Origin: Brevundimonas vitisensis
GTDB taxonomy: Bacteria; Pseudomonadota; Alphaproteobacteria; Caulobacterales; Caulobacteraceae
DNA length: 64,000 bases
Assembly (NCBI RefSeq): GCF_016656965.1
Contig: NZ_CP067977.1
Span: 2,380,501 to 2,444,500 of the forward strand
Direction: 5' to 3'
Below the pieces are notes generated by a model. It did not search any database. It saw nothing but the letters and a program-made list of their open reading frames with translations, and had not been told where the DNA came from. The first letter of the stretch is position 1. Every line of letters starts with the position of its first letter. Positions 33,853 to 43,224 of this stretch are shown here, one piece after another. The position numbers were made by a program, and so were the translations under genes.

Positions 33853-34784
33853 GCGGCCTTTCCATTCTGGTGGACCAGGCTGACGAAGATGTCCTCCAGC
33901 GAACTCTGGCGGGTGTTCAGGTCCTTGAACGCGATCCCCAGGTCCGACAGGCGGCGCAGCAGGGAGGGTACGCCCGTCTTTTCAGCGTTGGAATCGAAGA
34001 CATATTCCAGTTCTGCCCCGTCCGCCTTCAACGTCAGGGCCCATTCGGCCAGTTCGGCGGGCAGAGCCTCCAGCGGTTCCTGCAGGTTCAGGGTCAGGGT
34101 CTTTTTGCCCAGCTTCTTCATCAGGGCCGACTTCTCCTCGACCAGGATCAGTTCGCCCTTGAGGATCACCCCAACACGGTCGGCCATCTCCTCGGCCTCT
34201 TCGATGTAGTGGGTGGTCAGGATGATGGTGACGCCCCGGTCGCGCAGGGCGCGGACCAGGTTCCACATGTCCCGGCGCAGTTCGACGTCGACCCCGGCTG
34301 TGGGCTCGTCAAGAAACAGGATGTCGGGCTCGTGGCTCAGGGCCTTGGCGATCATCACGCGGCGCTTCATGCCGCCCGACAGGGTCATGATCTTGTCGTT
34401 GCGCTTTTCCCAGAGGCTGAGATCGCGCAGCGTCTGTTCGATGAAGGCCGGGTTCGGGGCCTTGCCGAACAGGCCGCGGCTGAAGGTCACCGTGGCCAGA
34501 ACCGTCTCAAAGGCGTCGGTGGTCAGTTCCTGGGGCACCAGGCCGATGCGTTCACGCGCCTGTCGATAGTGAGTCTGGTTGTCAAAACCATCAGCGACCA
34601 CCGTCCCGGTGGTCGGGGTCACGATCCCGCAGACGATGGAGATCAGCGTCGTCTTGCCGGCTCCATTCGGGCCAAGCAGGGCAAAGATTTCGCCTTTTGA
34701 AATGGTCAGATCGACGCGCTTCAGCGCTTGAAGCCCTGACTTATAGGTCTTGGTCAGGCCTTCGATGGCGATAACCGGATGCAT
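33849..34784 (-). CDS. ABC-2 type exporter ATP-binding protein
   Basis: A 311-residue ATPase: Walker A '[12 protein letters not shown]', Q-loop 'GLVPQE', signature '[15 protein letters not shown]', Walker B '[12 protein letters not shown]', and the switch His in '[15 protein letters not shown]'. The C-terminal extension (about 225-311) is the usual DUF4162-like tail of YadG-type proteins. It is the first gene of a two-gene exporter operon. Confidence 0.94.
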   Translation of the reverse strand: MHPVIAIEGLTKTYKSGLQALKRVDLTISKGEIFALLGPNGAGKTTLISIVCGIVTPTTGTVVADGFDNQTHYRQARERIGLVPQELTTDAFETVLATVTFSRGLFGKAPNPAFIEQTLRDLSLWEKRNDKIMTLSGGMKRRVMIAKALSHEPDILFLDEPTAGVDVELRRDMWNLVRALRDRGVTIILTTHYIEEAEEMADRVGVILKGELILVEEKSALMKKLGKKTLTLNLQEPLEALPAELAEWALTLKADGAELEYVFDSNAEKTGVPSLLRRLSDLGIAFKDLNTRQSSLEDIFVSLVHQNGKAA

Positions 34785-34886
34785 GCGCGCCCTCCCGATG
34801 GTGAACCCAAGTAGGAAGACGCACGAGCCGGCTCAAGGCCGACAGCGCCAGCGGAGCCTTATTTCCCATTCGGCGTTGGTCGCCCC

Positions 34887-35789
34887 ATGGCGAGCCTCAT
34901 CAAAACCATCCGCACGCGTCTGGCCGATCTGGGAGACGAGGGGCGCAGACGTCTGCCCATACTCAAGCGCGTGCCACCCCTGCATGACCTGCTGGAGGGC
35001 GCGGCGCGGGTCGGATATGGCGCGCGAGGCTTTGTCTATCTGTCCATCGGGCTGATCGTGTTCCTGGCTGCGACCGACCAGATCGGTCAGTCGACGGGCT
35101 CCAGCGGTGCGGTCGCCATGCTGGCCGAGCAGCCTTTTGGCCGGGTGTGGCTGATCCTCCTGGGCCTTGGCCTGTGGGCCTTCGTCGTGTGGCGGGTGCT
35201 CCAGGCGGTCTTCGATGCGGATCGGGAAGGGCGCGATTCCAAGGCCCTGATGCTGAGGGCAGGCCAGGCCATGAGCGGTGTCTTCTATGGTCTGCTGGCG
35301 GCCGGTGTGTTTGAAATCCTGGACGAGTTCGGTCGCACACCGTCCCGCGACGATGAGACTGAGAACCAGCAGAAAGCCGCCATGCTGTTGGACCTGCCAT
35401 TCGGCGATCTGATGCTGATCGGGGCGGGACTGATCATTCTGGCCGTTGGCGTGGGCAATATGATCAAGGGGGCCACGGCCGATTTCGCCGAGGACCTGGC
35501 CTGTTCAACCGAAATCTGCGAGCGGGTCACGCCGGTGGCGCGTGCAGGTTATGTGGCGCGCGGCCTGGCCTATCTGCCGCTGGCCGGCTTTGTCATCCTG
35601 GCTGGCGTTCATGCCCGAGCTTCGGACGTCACCAGCTTCGGCGGTGGTCTGGACGCGATGGAAGCTCTACCGGCCGGTTCGTGGCTGTTAGGCGTGACGG
35701 CGATCGGACTGATGGCCTTTGGGGCCTTCGCCTTTGTCGAGGCGCGCTATCGCCGGATCCGGCCGCCCAAGAAACTGATCGCGGGTTGA
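34887..35789 (+). CDS. DUF1206 family membrane protein
   Basis: A 300-residue protein with six hydrophobic helices arranged as three repeats of about 70-90 residues, each starting with a DUF1206 signature: 'ARVGYGARGFVYLSIGLIV', 'GQAMSGVFYGLLAAGVFE', 'ARAGYVARGLAYLPLAGFV'. The N-terminal 45 residues are soluble and basic. Function unknown in this family. Divergent from the ABC operon. Confidence 0.92.
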   Translation: MASLIKTIRTRLADLGDEGRRRLPILKRVPPLHDLLEGAARVGYGARGFVYLSIGLIVFLAATDQIGQSTGSSGAVAMLAEQPFGRVWLILLGLGLWAFVVWRVLQAVFDADREGRDSKALMLRAGQAMSGVFYGLLAAGVFEILDEFGRTPSRDDETENQQKAAMLLDLPFGDLMLIGAGLIILAVGVGNMIKGATADFAEDLACSTEICERVTPVARAGYVARGLAYLPLAGFVILAGVHARASDVTSFGGGLDAMEALPAGSWLLGVTAIGLMAFGAFAFVEARYRRIRPPKKLIAG

Positions 35790-35857
35790 ACGCGTCCGGC
35801 GGGAACCTGTGCCGTATCTGAGGCATTGCCGTTTTGGCCCTGTCGGAGCTCACCCCC

Positions 35858-36406
35858 ATGTCTGTGCGTCCTCTCGCTGCCGTTGCCCTTGCCAGCGCCC
35901 TTGTCGCCGGCTGCGTCACGGCCCCGTCCCCGTCCGAATACCGAGCGCCGCAGCCGCTGAAGCCGATCGATGCCGAGCGGTTGTACAGCGGGCGCTGGCT
36001 GGAGATCGCGCGTCTCCCGATGTCGATCACGGACGGCTGCGTGGCCGGTGCCTCCAACTACGTCCTGGTCAATCCGACGCGTGTCGATGTCCTTGACACC
36101 TGTCAGGTCGGCACGCCTGACGGGCGGGAAAAGGCGATCGGCGGGCGCGGCGAGATCGTCGATCCCGGCACCAATGCCAAGATGCGGGTTCGCTATCTGG
36201 CGGGCTTCGTGACCTGGGAGTACTGGGTGCTGGACCGGGCCGATGACTACAGCTGGTTCATTTCGGCCGATCCGACCTTCGAGAAGCTGTTCATCTATAC
36301 GCGCGAAGTGCCGTCGGAACGCGAGCTGGCCGCCCTCGTCGCCCGTGCCCAGGCTCTGGGATACGACGTCAGCCGCCTGGAATTCCCGGCCACGGCCGCA
36401 CAATAG
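35858..36406 (+). CDS. Lipocalin-family lipoprotein
   Basis: A 182-residue lipoprotein (lipobox 'LVAGCVT') carrying a lipocalin barrel. The GxW motif is 'YSGRWLEIARLP', and 'EYWVLDRADDYSWFIS' matches the Blc/apolipoprotein-D group, including its C-terminal 'LGYDVSRLEF'. Bacterial lipocalins sit in the outer membrane and bind lysophospholipids or fatty acids. ATG 35858 has GGAG nine bases upstream. The next gene follows after nine bases, so the two are probably one operon. Confidence 0.88.
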   Translation: MSVRPLAAVALASALVAGCVTAPSPSEYRAPQPLKPIDAERLYSGRWLEIARLPMSITDGCVAGASNYVLVNPTRVDVLDTCQVGTPDGREKAIGGRGEIVDPGTNAKMRVRYLAGFVTWEYWVLDRADDYSWFISADPTFEKLFIYTREVPSERELAALVARAQALGYDVSRLEFPATAAQ

Positions 36407-36415
36407 GACCCGACC

Positions 36416-37729
36416 ATGAAGCGACTGGCTGCTGTTTCGACCCTGGCGCTCGGCCTCGTGCTGGCGGCCTGCGGAGGCCCGCAGTCGCTTCCGCCGGAGG
36501 CGGGTTTTGGACCCAATCCGCAGCTGCCGCCGCCTTCATCCTCTCTGCTGCCCGAGGTGCGGATCGCCCCGGCCGTGGGTTGGCCCGCCGGACGCATGCC
36601 GACGCCCGCGCCCGGTTTTCGGGTTCAGGCCTTTGCAACGGGATTGGACCATCCGCGCTGGCTGTATCGCCTGCCGAATGGAGACATCCTGGTGGCCGAA
36701 TCCAATGCGCCACCCAAGCCTGACGACAAGAAGGGCGGCATCCGCGGCTGGATTCAGGGGCTGATCATGGGGCGGGCCGGGGCGACCGTGCCCAGCGCGG
36801 ACCGCATCACCCTGTTGCGCGATGCCGATGGAGACGGCGTGGCGGAAACGAAAACGGCCTTCCTGGAGAATCTGACGTCCCCGTTCGGCATGGCTCTGGT
36901 GGGAGACCGACTGTTTGTGGCCAATGCCGATGCCGTGGTGGCCTTTCCCTATCAGGCCGGCCAGACTCGCATCACGGCACAGGCCGTCAAGGTCGCCGAC
37001 CTGCCGGCCGGACGCAATCACCACTGGACCAAGAGCCTTGTAGCCAGCCCGGACGGCAGCCGACTTTACGTGGGGGTCGGGTCCAACTCCAACATTGGTG
37101 AAAACGGCCTGGATGAAGAAGTCGATCGCGCGGCCATCCTGGAGATCGATCCCGCGACCGGAGCGCGCCGGGTCTATGCCTCGGGCCTCAGAAATCCGGT
37201 CGGCATGGATTGGAACGCGGAATCGGGTCGTCTGTGGGTGGCCGTGAACGAGCGGGACGAACTGGGGCCGGATCTGGTGCCGGATTATATGACCTCGGTC
37301 GCGCCTGGGGGCTTCTACGGTTGGCCCTGGAGCTATTTCGGCGAGACGGTCGATGAGCGCGTGAAGCCCGCCCGTCCCGACATGGTGGCCAAAGCGATGC
37401 GGCCGGATTATGCGCTGGGGGCCCACACCGCGTCCCTCGGACTGACATTTGCGGAAGGGTCCCTTCTTGGATCCGGCTTTGCGAACGGCGCTTTCGTCGG
37501 CCAGCATGGCTCCTGGAACCGTGATCCGCGCGTCGGTTATCGCGTGATCTTTGTCCCCTTCGCGGACGGAATGCCCAGCGGTATGCCCCGCGATGTCCTG
37601 ACCGGCTTTCTCAACGAAAAGGGCGAGGCCATGGGCCGTCCGGTCGGCGTTCAGTTTGATCGCCTTGGAGCCCTGCTGGTGGCGGACGACGTGGGCAATG
37701 TCATCTGGCGGGTGTCGCCCAGTCAGTGA
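36416..37729 (+). CDS. Exported PQQ-dependent sugar (sorbosone-like) dehydrogenase
   Basis: A 437-residue lipoprotein (lipobox 'LVLAACGG') forming a six-blade beta-propeller of the soluble glucose/sorbosone dehydrogenase type. Recognisable blades: '[20 protein letters not shown]', '[27 protein letters not shown]' (with the active-site His), '[12 protein letters not shown]', '[12 protein letters not shown]' and '[16 protein letters not shown]'. It would oxidise an aldose or sorbosone in the periplasm if PQQ is available. It is in one unit with the lipocalin and ends at a clear hairpin. Confidence 0.9.
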   Translation: MKRLAAVSTLALGLVLAACGGPQSLPPEAGFGPNPQLPPPSSSLLPEVRIAPAVGWPAGRMPTPAPGFRVQAFATGLDHPRWLYRLPNGDILVAESNAPPKPDDKKGGIRGWIQGLIMGRAGATVPSADRITLLRDADGDGVAETKTAFLENLTSPFGMALVGDRLFVANADAVVAFPYQAGQTRITAQAVKVADLPAGRNHHWTKSLVASPDGSRLYVGVGSNSNIGENGLDEEVDRAAILEIDPATGARRVYASGLRNPVGMDWNAESGRLWVAVNERDELGPDLVPDYMTSVAPGGFYGWPWSYFGETVDERVKPARPDMVAKAMRPDYALGAHTASLGLTFAEGSLLGSGFANGAFVGQHGSWNRDPRVGYRVIFVPFADGMPSGMPRDVLTGFLNEKGEAMGRPVGVQFDRLGALLVADDVGNVIWRVSPSQ

Positions 37730-37736
37730 TGCGAAA

Positions 37737-37763
37737 GAGGCTCCGGAGCGTATCCGGAGCCTC
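37737..37763. terminator. Bidirectional terminator hairpin
   Basis: An 11-bp perfect stem (GAGGCTCCGGA / TCCGGAGCCTC) with a five-base loop, eight bases after the dehydrogenase stop and 20 bases beyond the stop of the convergent minus-strand gene. Short pyrimidine runs flank it on both strands. Confidence 0.75.
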
Positions 37764-37782
37764 CTTCATTCTGGCGTATCGA

Positions 37783-38313
37783 TCAGGCCAGAGGTTGGAC
37801 CGAAATGTTCGGAGCCGCAGGCGTGATGGCCGGGGCGGCGGGTTCGGCAGTGGCCGACGTTTCACTGCTGTAGGGGCGCGGGCCCATGGGTTCGGCGCTC
37901 ACCGGTTCCGGTGCCGCGACAGGCCTCGCCGCCGAGGGGCTGGCGGAACGCCGCATAGCCGGAGCCGGTTCGGCGCGGGCAACAGGTGCCGCGGCCGGCG
38001 CAGGGGCCTCGACGGCCGCAGGCGTCATGGCCACAGGTTCAGGGATGGTGGCCAGCGGGGCCGACAGGGGCATGGTCATGGCCTCGCCTGCCGGCTCGGC
38101 CTCCGCCAAGCGTCCTGTCGACGGTGGTGCCATCATCATGGCGATAGCCGAACCGCCCAACACCAGGGCTCCGACGGGGGCCAGTATCATCCATGTCTTG
38201 AACGGCTTGGTGCGGCGCGACTTGCTGCGCGCATAAACGGGGGTGAAAACCTGCTCGGCACGATCCGGGCGCGTCTCAGTGTGCTTCAAGTCATCCGTAT
38301 AAGTGACGGTCAT
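37783..38313 (-). CDS. Ala/Pro-rich single-pass membrane protein
   Basis: A 176-residue protein with a charged N-terminus (about 40 residues), one transmembrane helix ('WMILAPVGALVLGGSAIAMMM'), and a long Ala/Pro/Glu/Met tail outside. GGAGAG precedes ATG 38313. It has the same layout as the protein at 32076, but I see no shared folded domain. Function unknown. The 346 bases upstream (38314-38659) show no gene and no clear promoter. Confidence 0.65.
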   Translation of the reverse strand: MTVTYTDDLKHTETRPDRAEQVFTPVYARSKSRRTKPFKTWMILAPVGALVLGGSAIAMMMAPPSTGRLAEAEPAGEAMTMPLSAPLATIPEPVAMTPAAVEAPAPAAAPVARAEPAPAMRRSASPSAARPVAAPEPVSAEPMGPRPYSSETSATAEPAAPAITPAAPNISVQPLA

Positions 38314-38659
38314 GATGTCTCTCCATAACGATGGTAGAAGAACAGCATAAGGTTCAGGTCCGTTCCGGATTTCACGCAATGTCGCGAAGAAACACCAGTA
38401 AGAACACAAGTGTGGCGCAGACGAGTTCAGATTGGACAGCCTGACGACAGCGTCACTGCTATTCCGAAGTGCGTTTCGACTTCACTGGGGTGTGTGATCC
38501 GCCTTTCCCTTGCGTCACAGGGGCACAAGCGCCACGCCCCGCCATAAACCGGTGTGCGATCACCGTGCGAATTCCCCTTGCGGTTGACCCGCGCGTCACG
38601 GTTGGCCATCACCGGAAGCGGACAATCTTCTCGCCGTCGTTCAAGGAGCTGAAGTCGCC

Positions 38660-40459
38660 ATGGGTCTGGTTGCGAACATCCGCCGCGACCTGAAGTTCGT
38701 CGGGGGACTGTGCCGTCTGTTCGGGCGTATCAAGCCGATCACGCTCGATAGTCCCGTGCTGCTTTGCGACGATATCGAAGAGGCGGTCGATCGCTTTGCC
38801 GATCACATCGCCGTCGAGGACGACACCCGCAGCCTGACCTATCGCGAGTTCGACGCCCTGGCGAACCGGTTCGGCCATTGGGCTCGCGGACGCAATCTGA
38901 AGCGCGGCGACACCGTGGCCATGGTGATGCTGAACCGGGTCGAATACCTGGCCGCCTGGATCGGCTTTTCGAAGGTCGGGGTGGCGACGGCCCTGATCAA
39001 CACCAACCTGACCGGCCACGCCCTGGCCCATTGCCTGTCCATTTCAGGGGCATCGCAGGTCATCGTCGATAGCGATTGCTGGCATGCGGTTGAGGCGGCG
39101 CGTCCCCACGTTGGCCGCAACCTGATGCTTTGGGTCCTGGGGCTGGCGGACGCGGACGAGACCAGCGACCGGCGCGGGCTGGACAAGCCTGTGCGCGGGG
39201 CCTCCACCGTGCGACCGCCCCGTAATCTGCGCGATGGCCTCACCAACCGGTCGACGGCCCTGTTCATCTATACCTCGGGCACCACCGGCCTGCCCAAGGC
39301 GGCGCGTGTGCCGCATTCGCGCGCGCGGACCTATATGCGCGCCTTCGCCGGAGCGACCGCGGCGACGGACAAGGACGTCACCTTCAACACCCTGCCTCTG
39401 TATCACTCGACCGGCGGGCTGGTCGGCATCGGTCCGGCATTGCTTAACGGCGGGCGTCTGGTCCTGAGGAAGAAGTTTTCGGCCCAGGCCTTCTGGCCGG
39501 ACGTGAAGGCGACGGGTGCGACCCTGTTCGTCTATATCGGCGAGTTGTGCCGCTATCTGGTCAATACGCCCGAGAACCCGGACGAGCGGGGGCACAAGCT
39601 GCGCCTGGCCTATGGCAACGGGCTGCGGCCCGATGTCTGGGATGATTTCCAGAAGCGGTTCGCCATTCCCGACATCCTGGAATTCTACGGCTCGACCGAG
39701 GGCAATGTCTCGGTGTTCAATTTCGACGGAAAGCCGGGCTCGATCGGTCGGGTGCCCTGGTTCGTCAAATCCAAGGTCAACATCCGCCTGGTGCAGTTCG
39801 ACGTCGAGACCGAGATGCCGGTGCGGGGGCCCGATGGACTGTGCCGGCTGACCGGCGTCGGCCAGATCGGTGAGGCGATCGGCCTGATCGGCAACGACAT
39901 CCGCCACGATTTCTCCGGCTATGCCGACAAGGCTGCGTCAGAGAAGAAGATCATCACCGACGTCTTCCAGCCGGGCGATCGCTGGTTCCGAACCGGCGAC
40001 CTGATGCGTCAGGATCGCGAGGGCTATTTCTACTTCATCGACCGGGTCGGCGACACCTTCCGCTGGAAGAGCGAGAACGTCTCGACCTCCGAGGTGCAGC
40101 AGCGGCTGGCCGATGCGCCGGGCGTTCAGGAAGTCATCGCCTATGGCGTGCCGGTGCCGGGCTATGAGGGCAAGGCCGGGATGGTGGCCCTGGTCGTCGA
40201 CGGCAAGTTTGCACCCCAGGCCTTTTGTGATTGGGTCGACGCCGAACTGCCCTTCTATGCGCGTCCGGTGTTTGTGCGGCTGATCAAGAGCGCCGATACG
40301 ACCGGCACCTTCAAATACAAGAAGAGCGATCTGGTCGCCGACGGTTTCGACCCGGAGCGGGTGGACGGCCCGATCTATGTCCGGGGCGGCAAGACCGGCT
40401 ACACCAAGCTGACGGCCACGGCGCGCACCGCGATCCTGAACGGCACGACGCGGCTCTAA
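38660..40459 (+). CDS. FATP-type long/very-long-chain acyl-CoA synthetase
   Basis: Activates fatty acids with ATP and CoA. The 599-residue protein has the AMP-binding P-loop 'YTSGTTGLPKAA', motif 'EFYGSTEGN', and 'DRWFRTGDLMRQDREGYFYFIDRVGDTFRWKSENV' typical of the animal FATP/bacterial 'long-chain-acyl-CoA synthetase' group, which differs from FadD. The C-terminal lysine is in 'GTFKYKKSDLV'. A hydrophobic N-terminal region may attach it to the membrane. Single gene. Confidence 0.93.
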   Translation: MGLVANIRRDLKFVGGLCRLFGRIKPITLDSPVLLCDDIEEAVDRFADHIAVEDDTRSLTYREFDALANRFGHWARGRNLKRGDTVAMVMLNRVEYLAAWIGFSKVGVATALINTNLTGHALAHCLSISGASQVIVDSDCWHAVEAARPHVGRNLMLWVLGLADADETSDRRGLDKPVRGASTVRPPRNLRDGLTNRSTALFIYTSGTTGLPKAARVPHSRARTYMRAFAGATAATDKDVTFNTLPLYHSTGGLVGIGPALLNGGRLVLRKKFSAQAFWPDVKATGATLFVYIGELCRYLVNTPENPDERGHKLRLAYGNGLRPDVWDDFQKRFAIPDILEFYGSTEGNVSVFNFDGKPGSIGRVPWFVKSKVNIRLVQFDVETEMPVRGPDGLCRLTGVGQIGEAIGLIGNDIRHDFSGYADKAASEKKIITDVFQPGDRWFRTGDLMRQDREGYFYFIDRVGDTFRWKSENVSTSEVQQRLADAPGVQEVIAYGVPVPGYEGKAGMVALVVDGKFAPQAFCDWVDAELPFYARPVFVRLIKSADTTGTFKYKKSDLVADGFDPERVDGPIYVRGGKTGYTKLTATARTAILNGTTRL

Positions 40460-40679
40460 GCCGTCAGCAGCCCCTGCCGTCCCCACGGCGCTGCGTTTGG
40501 CGACGGATCGTTAAAGGCGTTTTGGCGGTCCGTCCGCCTTCGGATTTTCGTTGGATCAAACCCGTCCATGATGCTCCCGACACACGGCCGCACTAATCAC
40601 TAGCGGCAGCGTTCCCAGCGTTGCAGTTCCCCAAAATCTTATCTAACGGTGACATCTCAGATTCGAGGGGGGGGATACC

Positions 40680-41159
40680 GTGAATCAAACAGCAACCAAG
40701 TTCGCCATTGCCGCCGCAGCCATTGGCGTGCTGGTCGCCGGACAGGCTCTGGCCGGGCGTGCAAACGTCGCGGCGGCGAAGTCTGCCGACCGTGAAGAGG
40801 TCCATGCCGAGGCCGGTACTGTGGCGGCCAAGGCCTCGATCCGTGACCGCATCGTCATCGACGATCGCGCCGAAGCAAATCAGGACCCCGGGCTTCCGCA
40901 AACAGAACTGCCGCCTGGTGCCAGAAAGGAACTTCTGAACGATTTGGGAGATGGTCGTTCGAACGGTCGTGTCTATGACAGCTCGGGCAAGCTGATCGGC
41001 ACCTATGGTGAGGGCCCGGGGTACTTCGAATGGACGCCGAACCCTCCGTCACCCTATGGCAGCATGTTCGGTGTGCCGACGCCGGTCGTAATCGTGGGTG
41101 GAGCGGTTTTCGCGGGTGGGGTCGTGATCGCGACCGACGACGAGGCCGAAAGCAACTGA
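40680..41159 (+). CDS. Exported hypothetical protein
   Basis: A 159-residue protein starting at GTG 40680 behind a GAGGGGGGG ribosome site. The signal peptide (about 25 residues, 'GQALAGR' cleavage) is followed by a hydrophilic region and a second hydrophobic helix near the C-terminus ('PVVIVGGAVFAGGVVIA'), leaving an acidic tail. The middle holds 'RVYDSSGKLIGTYGEGPGYFEW', which resembles short envelope beta-hairpins. No family known. A 16-bp hairpin follows at 41221. Confidence 0.65.
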   Translation: MNQTATKFAIAAAAIGVLVAGQALAGRANVAAAKSADREEVHAEAGTVAAKASIRDRIVIDDRAEANQDPGLPQTELPPGARKELLNDLGDGRSNGRVYDSSGKLIGTYGEGPGYFEWTPNPPSPYGSMFGVPTPVVIVGGAVFAGGVVIATDDEAESN

Positions 41160-41220
41160 TCCCACAGGATTTGCGGGGGCGGCATCGCAACGGCCGTTGC
41201 TCGAAAGTGCAAGCCTGAAG

Positions 41221-41255
41221 CCGGGCCGGCTGACATCATATGTCAGCCGGCCCGG
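41221..41255. terminator. 16-bp perfect palindrome downstream of the exported protein gene
   Basis: CCGGGCCGGCTGACAT is followed by CAT and then its exact reverse complement. The stem is very stable. It lies 61 bases after the stop and has no T-run, so it is either a Rho-independent-like end without U-tract or a binding/replication structure. Confidence 0.6.
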
Positions 41256-41305
41256 ATGCGTTTGAGCGGGCATTCAACGGCGGCAAAGCGATCGGCAACC
41301 CGCCC

Positions 41306-41316
41306 TTAATGATTAA
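41306..41316. promoter_or_regulatory. AT palindrome upstream of motA
   Basis: TTAAT-G-ATTAA, an 11-base perfect palindrome in GC-rich DNA, 49 bases before the motA ATG. It contains TTAA and TTAAC elements like those of CtrA sites, but with three rather than seven bases between them. Confidence 0.3.
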
Positions 41317-41364
41317 CGGCGATGCTGCGGGTCTCTTCTTCACGCCTGCGGATAACCGTCTTCC

Positions 41365-42234
41365 ATGTTCCAGATCATCGGCATCGTCCTGCTGTTCGGC
41401 ATGGTCTTCGGCAGCTACATCCTGGCCGGTGGCAAGATGGAGGTGATCCTCCACTCCCTGCCCTATGAGCTGATGGCCATTCTGGGGGCCGGCGTCGCCG
41501 CCTTCATGATCGGCAACAGCGTGTCCACGATCAAGGCCACGCTGGGCGGTTTCGGCAAGGTCTTTGCCGGCAACAAGTGGAAAAAGAAGGACTATGTCGA
41601 CCTGCTGTCGCTGCTGTTCCAGCTGACCAAGACGATGAAGTCCAAGGGCGTGATCGCCCTGGAAAGCCATATCGAAAAGCCCGCCGAGTCCGCGATCTTC
41701 CAGAAGTATCCGCGGATCATGAAGGACCATTTTGCCATCGACTTCATCTGCGACACCCTGCGGATGATGACGATGAACCTGGAGGATCCTCACCAGATCG
41801 AGGACGCCATGGACAAGCAGCTGGAAAAGCACCACCACGAGGCACAGGCCGGGGCCCATGCGTTGCAGACCATGGCTGACGGCCTGCCCGCCCTCGGCAT
41901 TGTCGCGGCCGTTCTGGGGGTCATCAAGACCATGGGTTCGATTACCGAGCCGCCGGAAGTTCTGGGCGGCATGATCGGTGGGGCGCTGGTGGGCACCTTC
42001 CTGGGCGTGTTCCTGGCCTATGGGATGGTGGGGCCCTTCGCTGCGCGGCTGAAGGAGATCGTCGACGGCGATCATGCTTTCTACAAGATCATCCAGTCGG
42101 TCCTGGTCGCCCATCTGCACGGAAATGCGGCCCAGATCTCGATCGAGATCGGTCGCGGCGATATCCCGTCGGGCGCACAGCCCTCGTTCGCCGAGATGGA
42201 AGAGACCCTGACCAACGCCCCCGCCGAAGCTTGA
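41365..42234 (+). CDS. motA: Flagellar motor stator protein MotA
   Basis: Proton-channel part of the stator that drives flagellar rotation with MotB. The 289-residue protein has four transmembrane helices (two near the N-terminus, two about 170-220), the large cytoplasmic loop with charged residues that touch FliG ('IALESHIEKP' and 'RIMKDHF'), and the conserved 'LPALGIVAAVLGVIKTMG' channel helix. motB is not adjacent, as in Caulobacter. It is followed by a short direct repeat. Confidence 0.96.
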   Translation: MFQIIGIVLLFGMVFGSYILAGGKMEVILHSLPYELMAILGAGVAAFMIGNSVSTIKATLGGFGKVFAGNKWKKKDYVDLLSLLFQLTKTMKSKGVIALESHIEKPAESAIFQKYPRIMKDHFAIDFICDTLRMMTMNLEDPHQIEDAMDKQLEKHHHEAQAGAHALQTMADGLPALGIVAAVLGVIKTMGSITEPPEVLGGMIGGALVGTFLGVFLAYGMVGPFAARLKEIVDGDHAFYKIIQSVLVAHLHGNAAQISIEIGRGDIPSGAQPSFAEMEETLTNAPAEA

Positions 42235-42240
42235 TTTCCT

Positions 42241-42306
42241 GGCTATCGCGCGGTCGCGCTGCCTGAGTCACGTTTTTTTGGCTACCGCGCGGTCGCGCTA
42301 CTTGAG
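42241..42306. repeat. Imperfect 27-base direct repeat
   Basis: Units at 42241-42267 and 42280-42306 differ at three positions and both contain GCGCGGTCGCGCT. They follow motA directly, with a run of seven T between them. A related core occurs at 921-940. Confidence 0.65.
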
Positions 42307-42419
42307 CCGAGGCCTGGCCTACCGGCTGTAACCTCTGATCGACCCCTGGCGTATGTCCGAGGGGGCTGTTCGCCCCGAATATCGGCGGCGACAGGCCGCA
42401 TCAATCACAGGGGCTACCC

Positions 42420-42689
42420 ATGACCATTCGCACACTGCTCGTCGCCATTGCCGGCGTCGCCACCCTGGGCGTCGCCGCCTGCCAGCCCGCGGCGGATACC
42501 CCGTCCGAATCGACCGAAGGCGCAATGGCCGCCGAAGGTGCGATGGCTCCCGCCGAAGGGGCCATGGCCCCGGCGACCGAGGGCGCGATGGCTCCGGCTG
42601 ACGATGCCATGGCTCCCGCCGCCGACAAGATGGCCCCGGCCGAGGGGGCGATGGCTCCCGCCGAGGACAAGATGGCTCCCGCCCAATAG
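42420..42689 (+). CDS. Small low-complexity lipoprotein with EGAMAPA repeats
   Basis: An 89-residue lipoprotein (lipobox 'GVAACQPAA') whose mature part is about eight imperfect repeats of EGAMAPA / DKMAPA. It would be a flexible, acidic, Met-rich extended tail on the outer membrane. A paralogue follows at 42839. Function unknown; Met-rich tails can bind copper or quench oxidants, but this is guesswork. Confidence 0.65.
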   Translation: MTIRTLLVAIAGVATLGVAACQPAADTPSESTEGAMAAEGAMAPAEGAMAPATEGAMAPADDAMAPAADKMAPAEGAMAPAEDKMAPAQ

Positions 42690-42838
42690 GGGTCTGATCA
42701 AGACGGTCAGAGCCGGTCGCAAACGCAGGGCAAAGGATCACGAACCCGTGAGAATTCGCTTGCGAAGCGTCGCAGACGGTCGTTACCTCCCCATTGCGGG
42801 GCAACGTCCTCGCGTGAACCTCGGGAAGGAAACACCCA

Positions 42839-43117
42839 ATGCGTATCACTGCTCTGATCGTCGCTTCGGCCGCCGCTCTGGCCCTGGCTGCCTGCCAACC
42901 GGCCGCTGAAGACAAGGCCGAAGACGCCGCTGCCGACGCCACGGCTGCTGCCGACACCGCGATGGAAGCCGCCACGACGGCCGATGCCGCCGCCACCGAC
43001 GCCGCCGCTGCTGCGGGCGAGGCCACGGCTGCTGCCGAGACCGCTGCCATGACCCCGGCCCCGGCCGAAGGTGCGATGGCTCCGGCCGCGACCCCGGCTC
43101 CGGCTCCGGCTCACTAA
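42839..43117 (+). CDS. Small Ala-rich lipoprotein, paralogue of the preceding gene
   Basis: A 92-residue lipoprotein with the same start layout and lipobox ('LALAACQPAA') as the gene at 42420. The mature part is Ala/Glu/Asp/Thr-rich, probably helical, and contains one EGAMAPA unit before a Pro/Ala tail. GGGAAGGA lies upstream. A strong terminator follows (43161-43189). Confidence 0.65.
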   Translation: MRITALIVASAAALALAACQPAAEDKAEDAAADATAAADTAMEAATTADAAATDAAAAAGEATAAAETAAMTPAPAEGAMAPAATPAPAPAH

Positions 43118-43160
43118 GCCGCAACCAGACATCATGACGGGCCCCGGTCCGTCCTGGAGG

Positions 43161-43189
43161 AAAGGGGTCGCAGTCGCGGCCCCTTTTTT
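43161..43189 (+). terminator. Rho-independent terminator after the twin lipoproteins
   Basis: AAAGGGGTCGC pairs with GCGGCCCCTTT (one wobble) around AGTC, running into six T. It is among the clearest terminators in the window. Confidence 0.9.
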
Positions 43190-43224
43190 CATGCCGCTGC
43201 ATCAGGAACGGCTATAGATCGGCG

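Noticed and set aside
42420..42689. CRISPR-like array
   Set aside because: The short repeats are in-frame codons for EGAMAPA within a lipoprotein gene, with no spacers of constant length.
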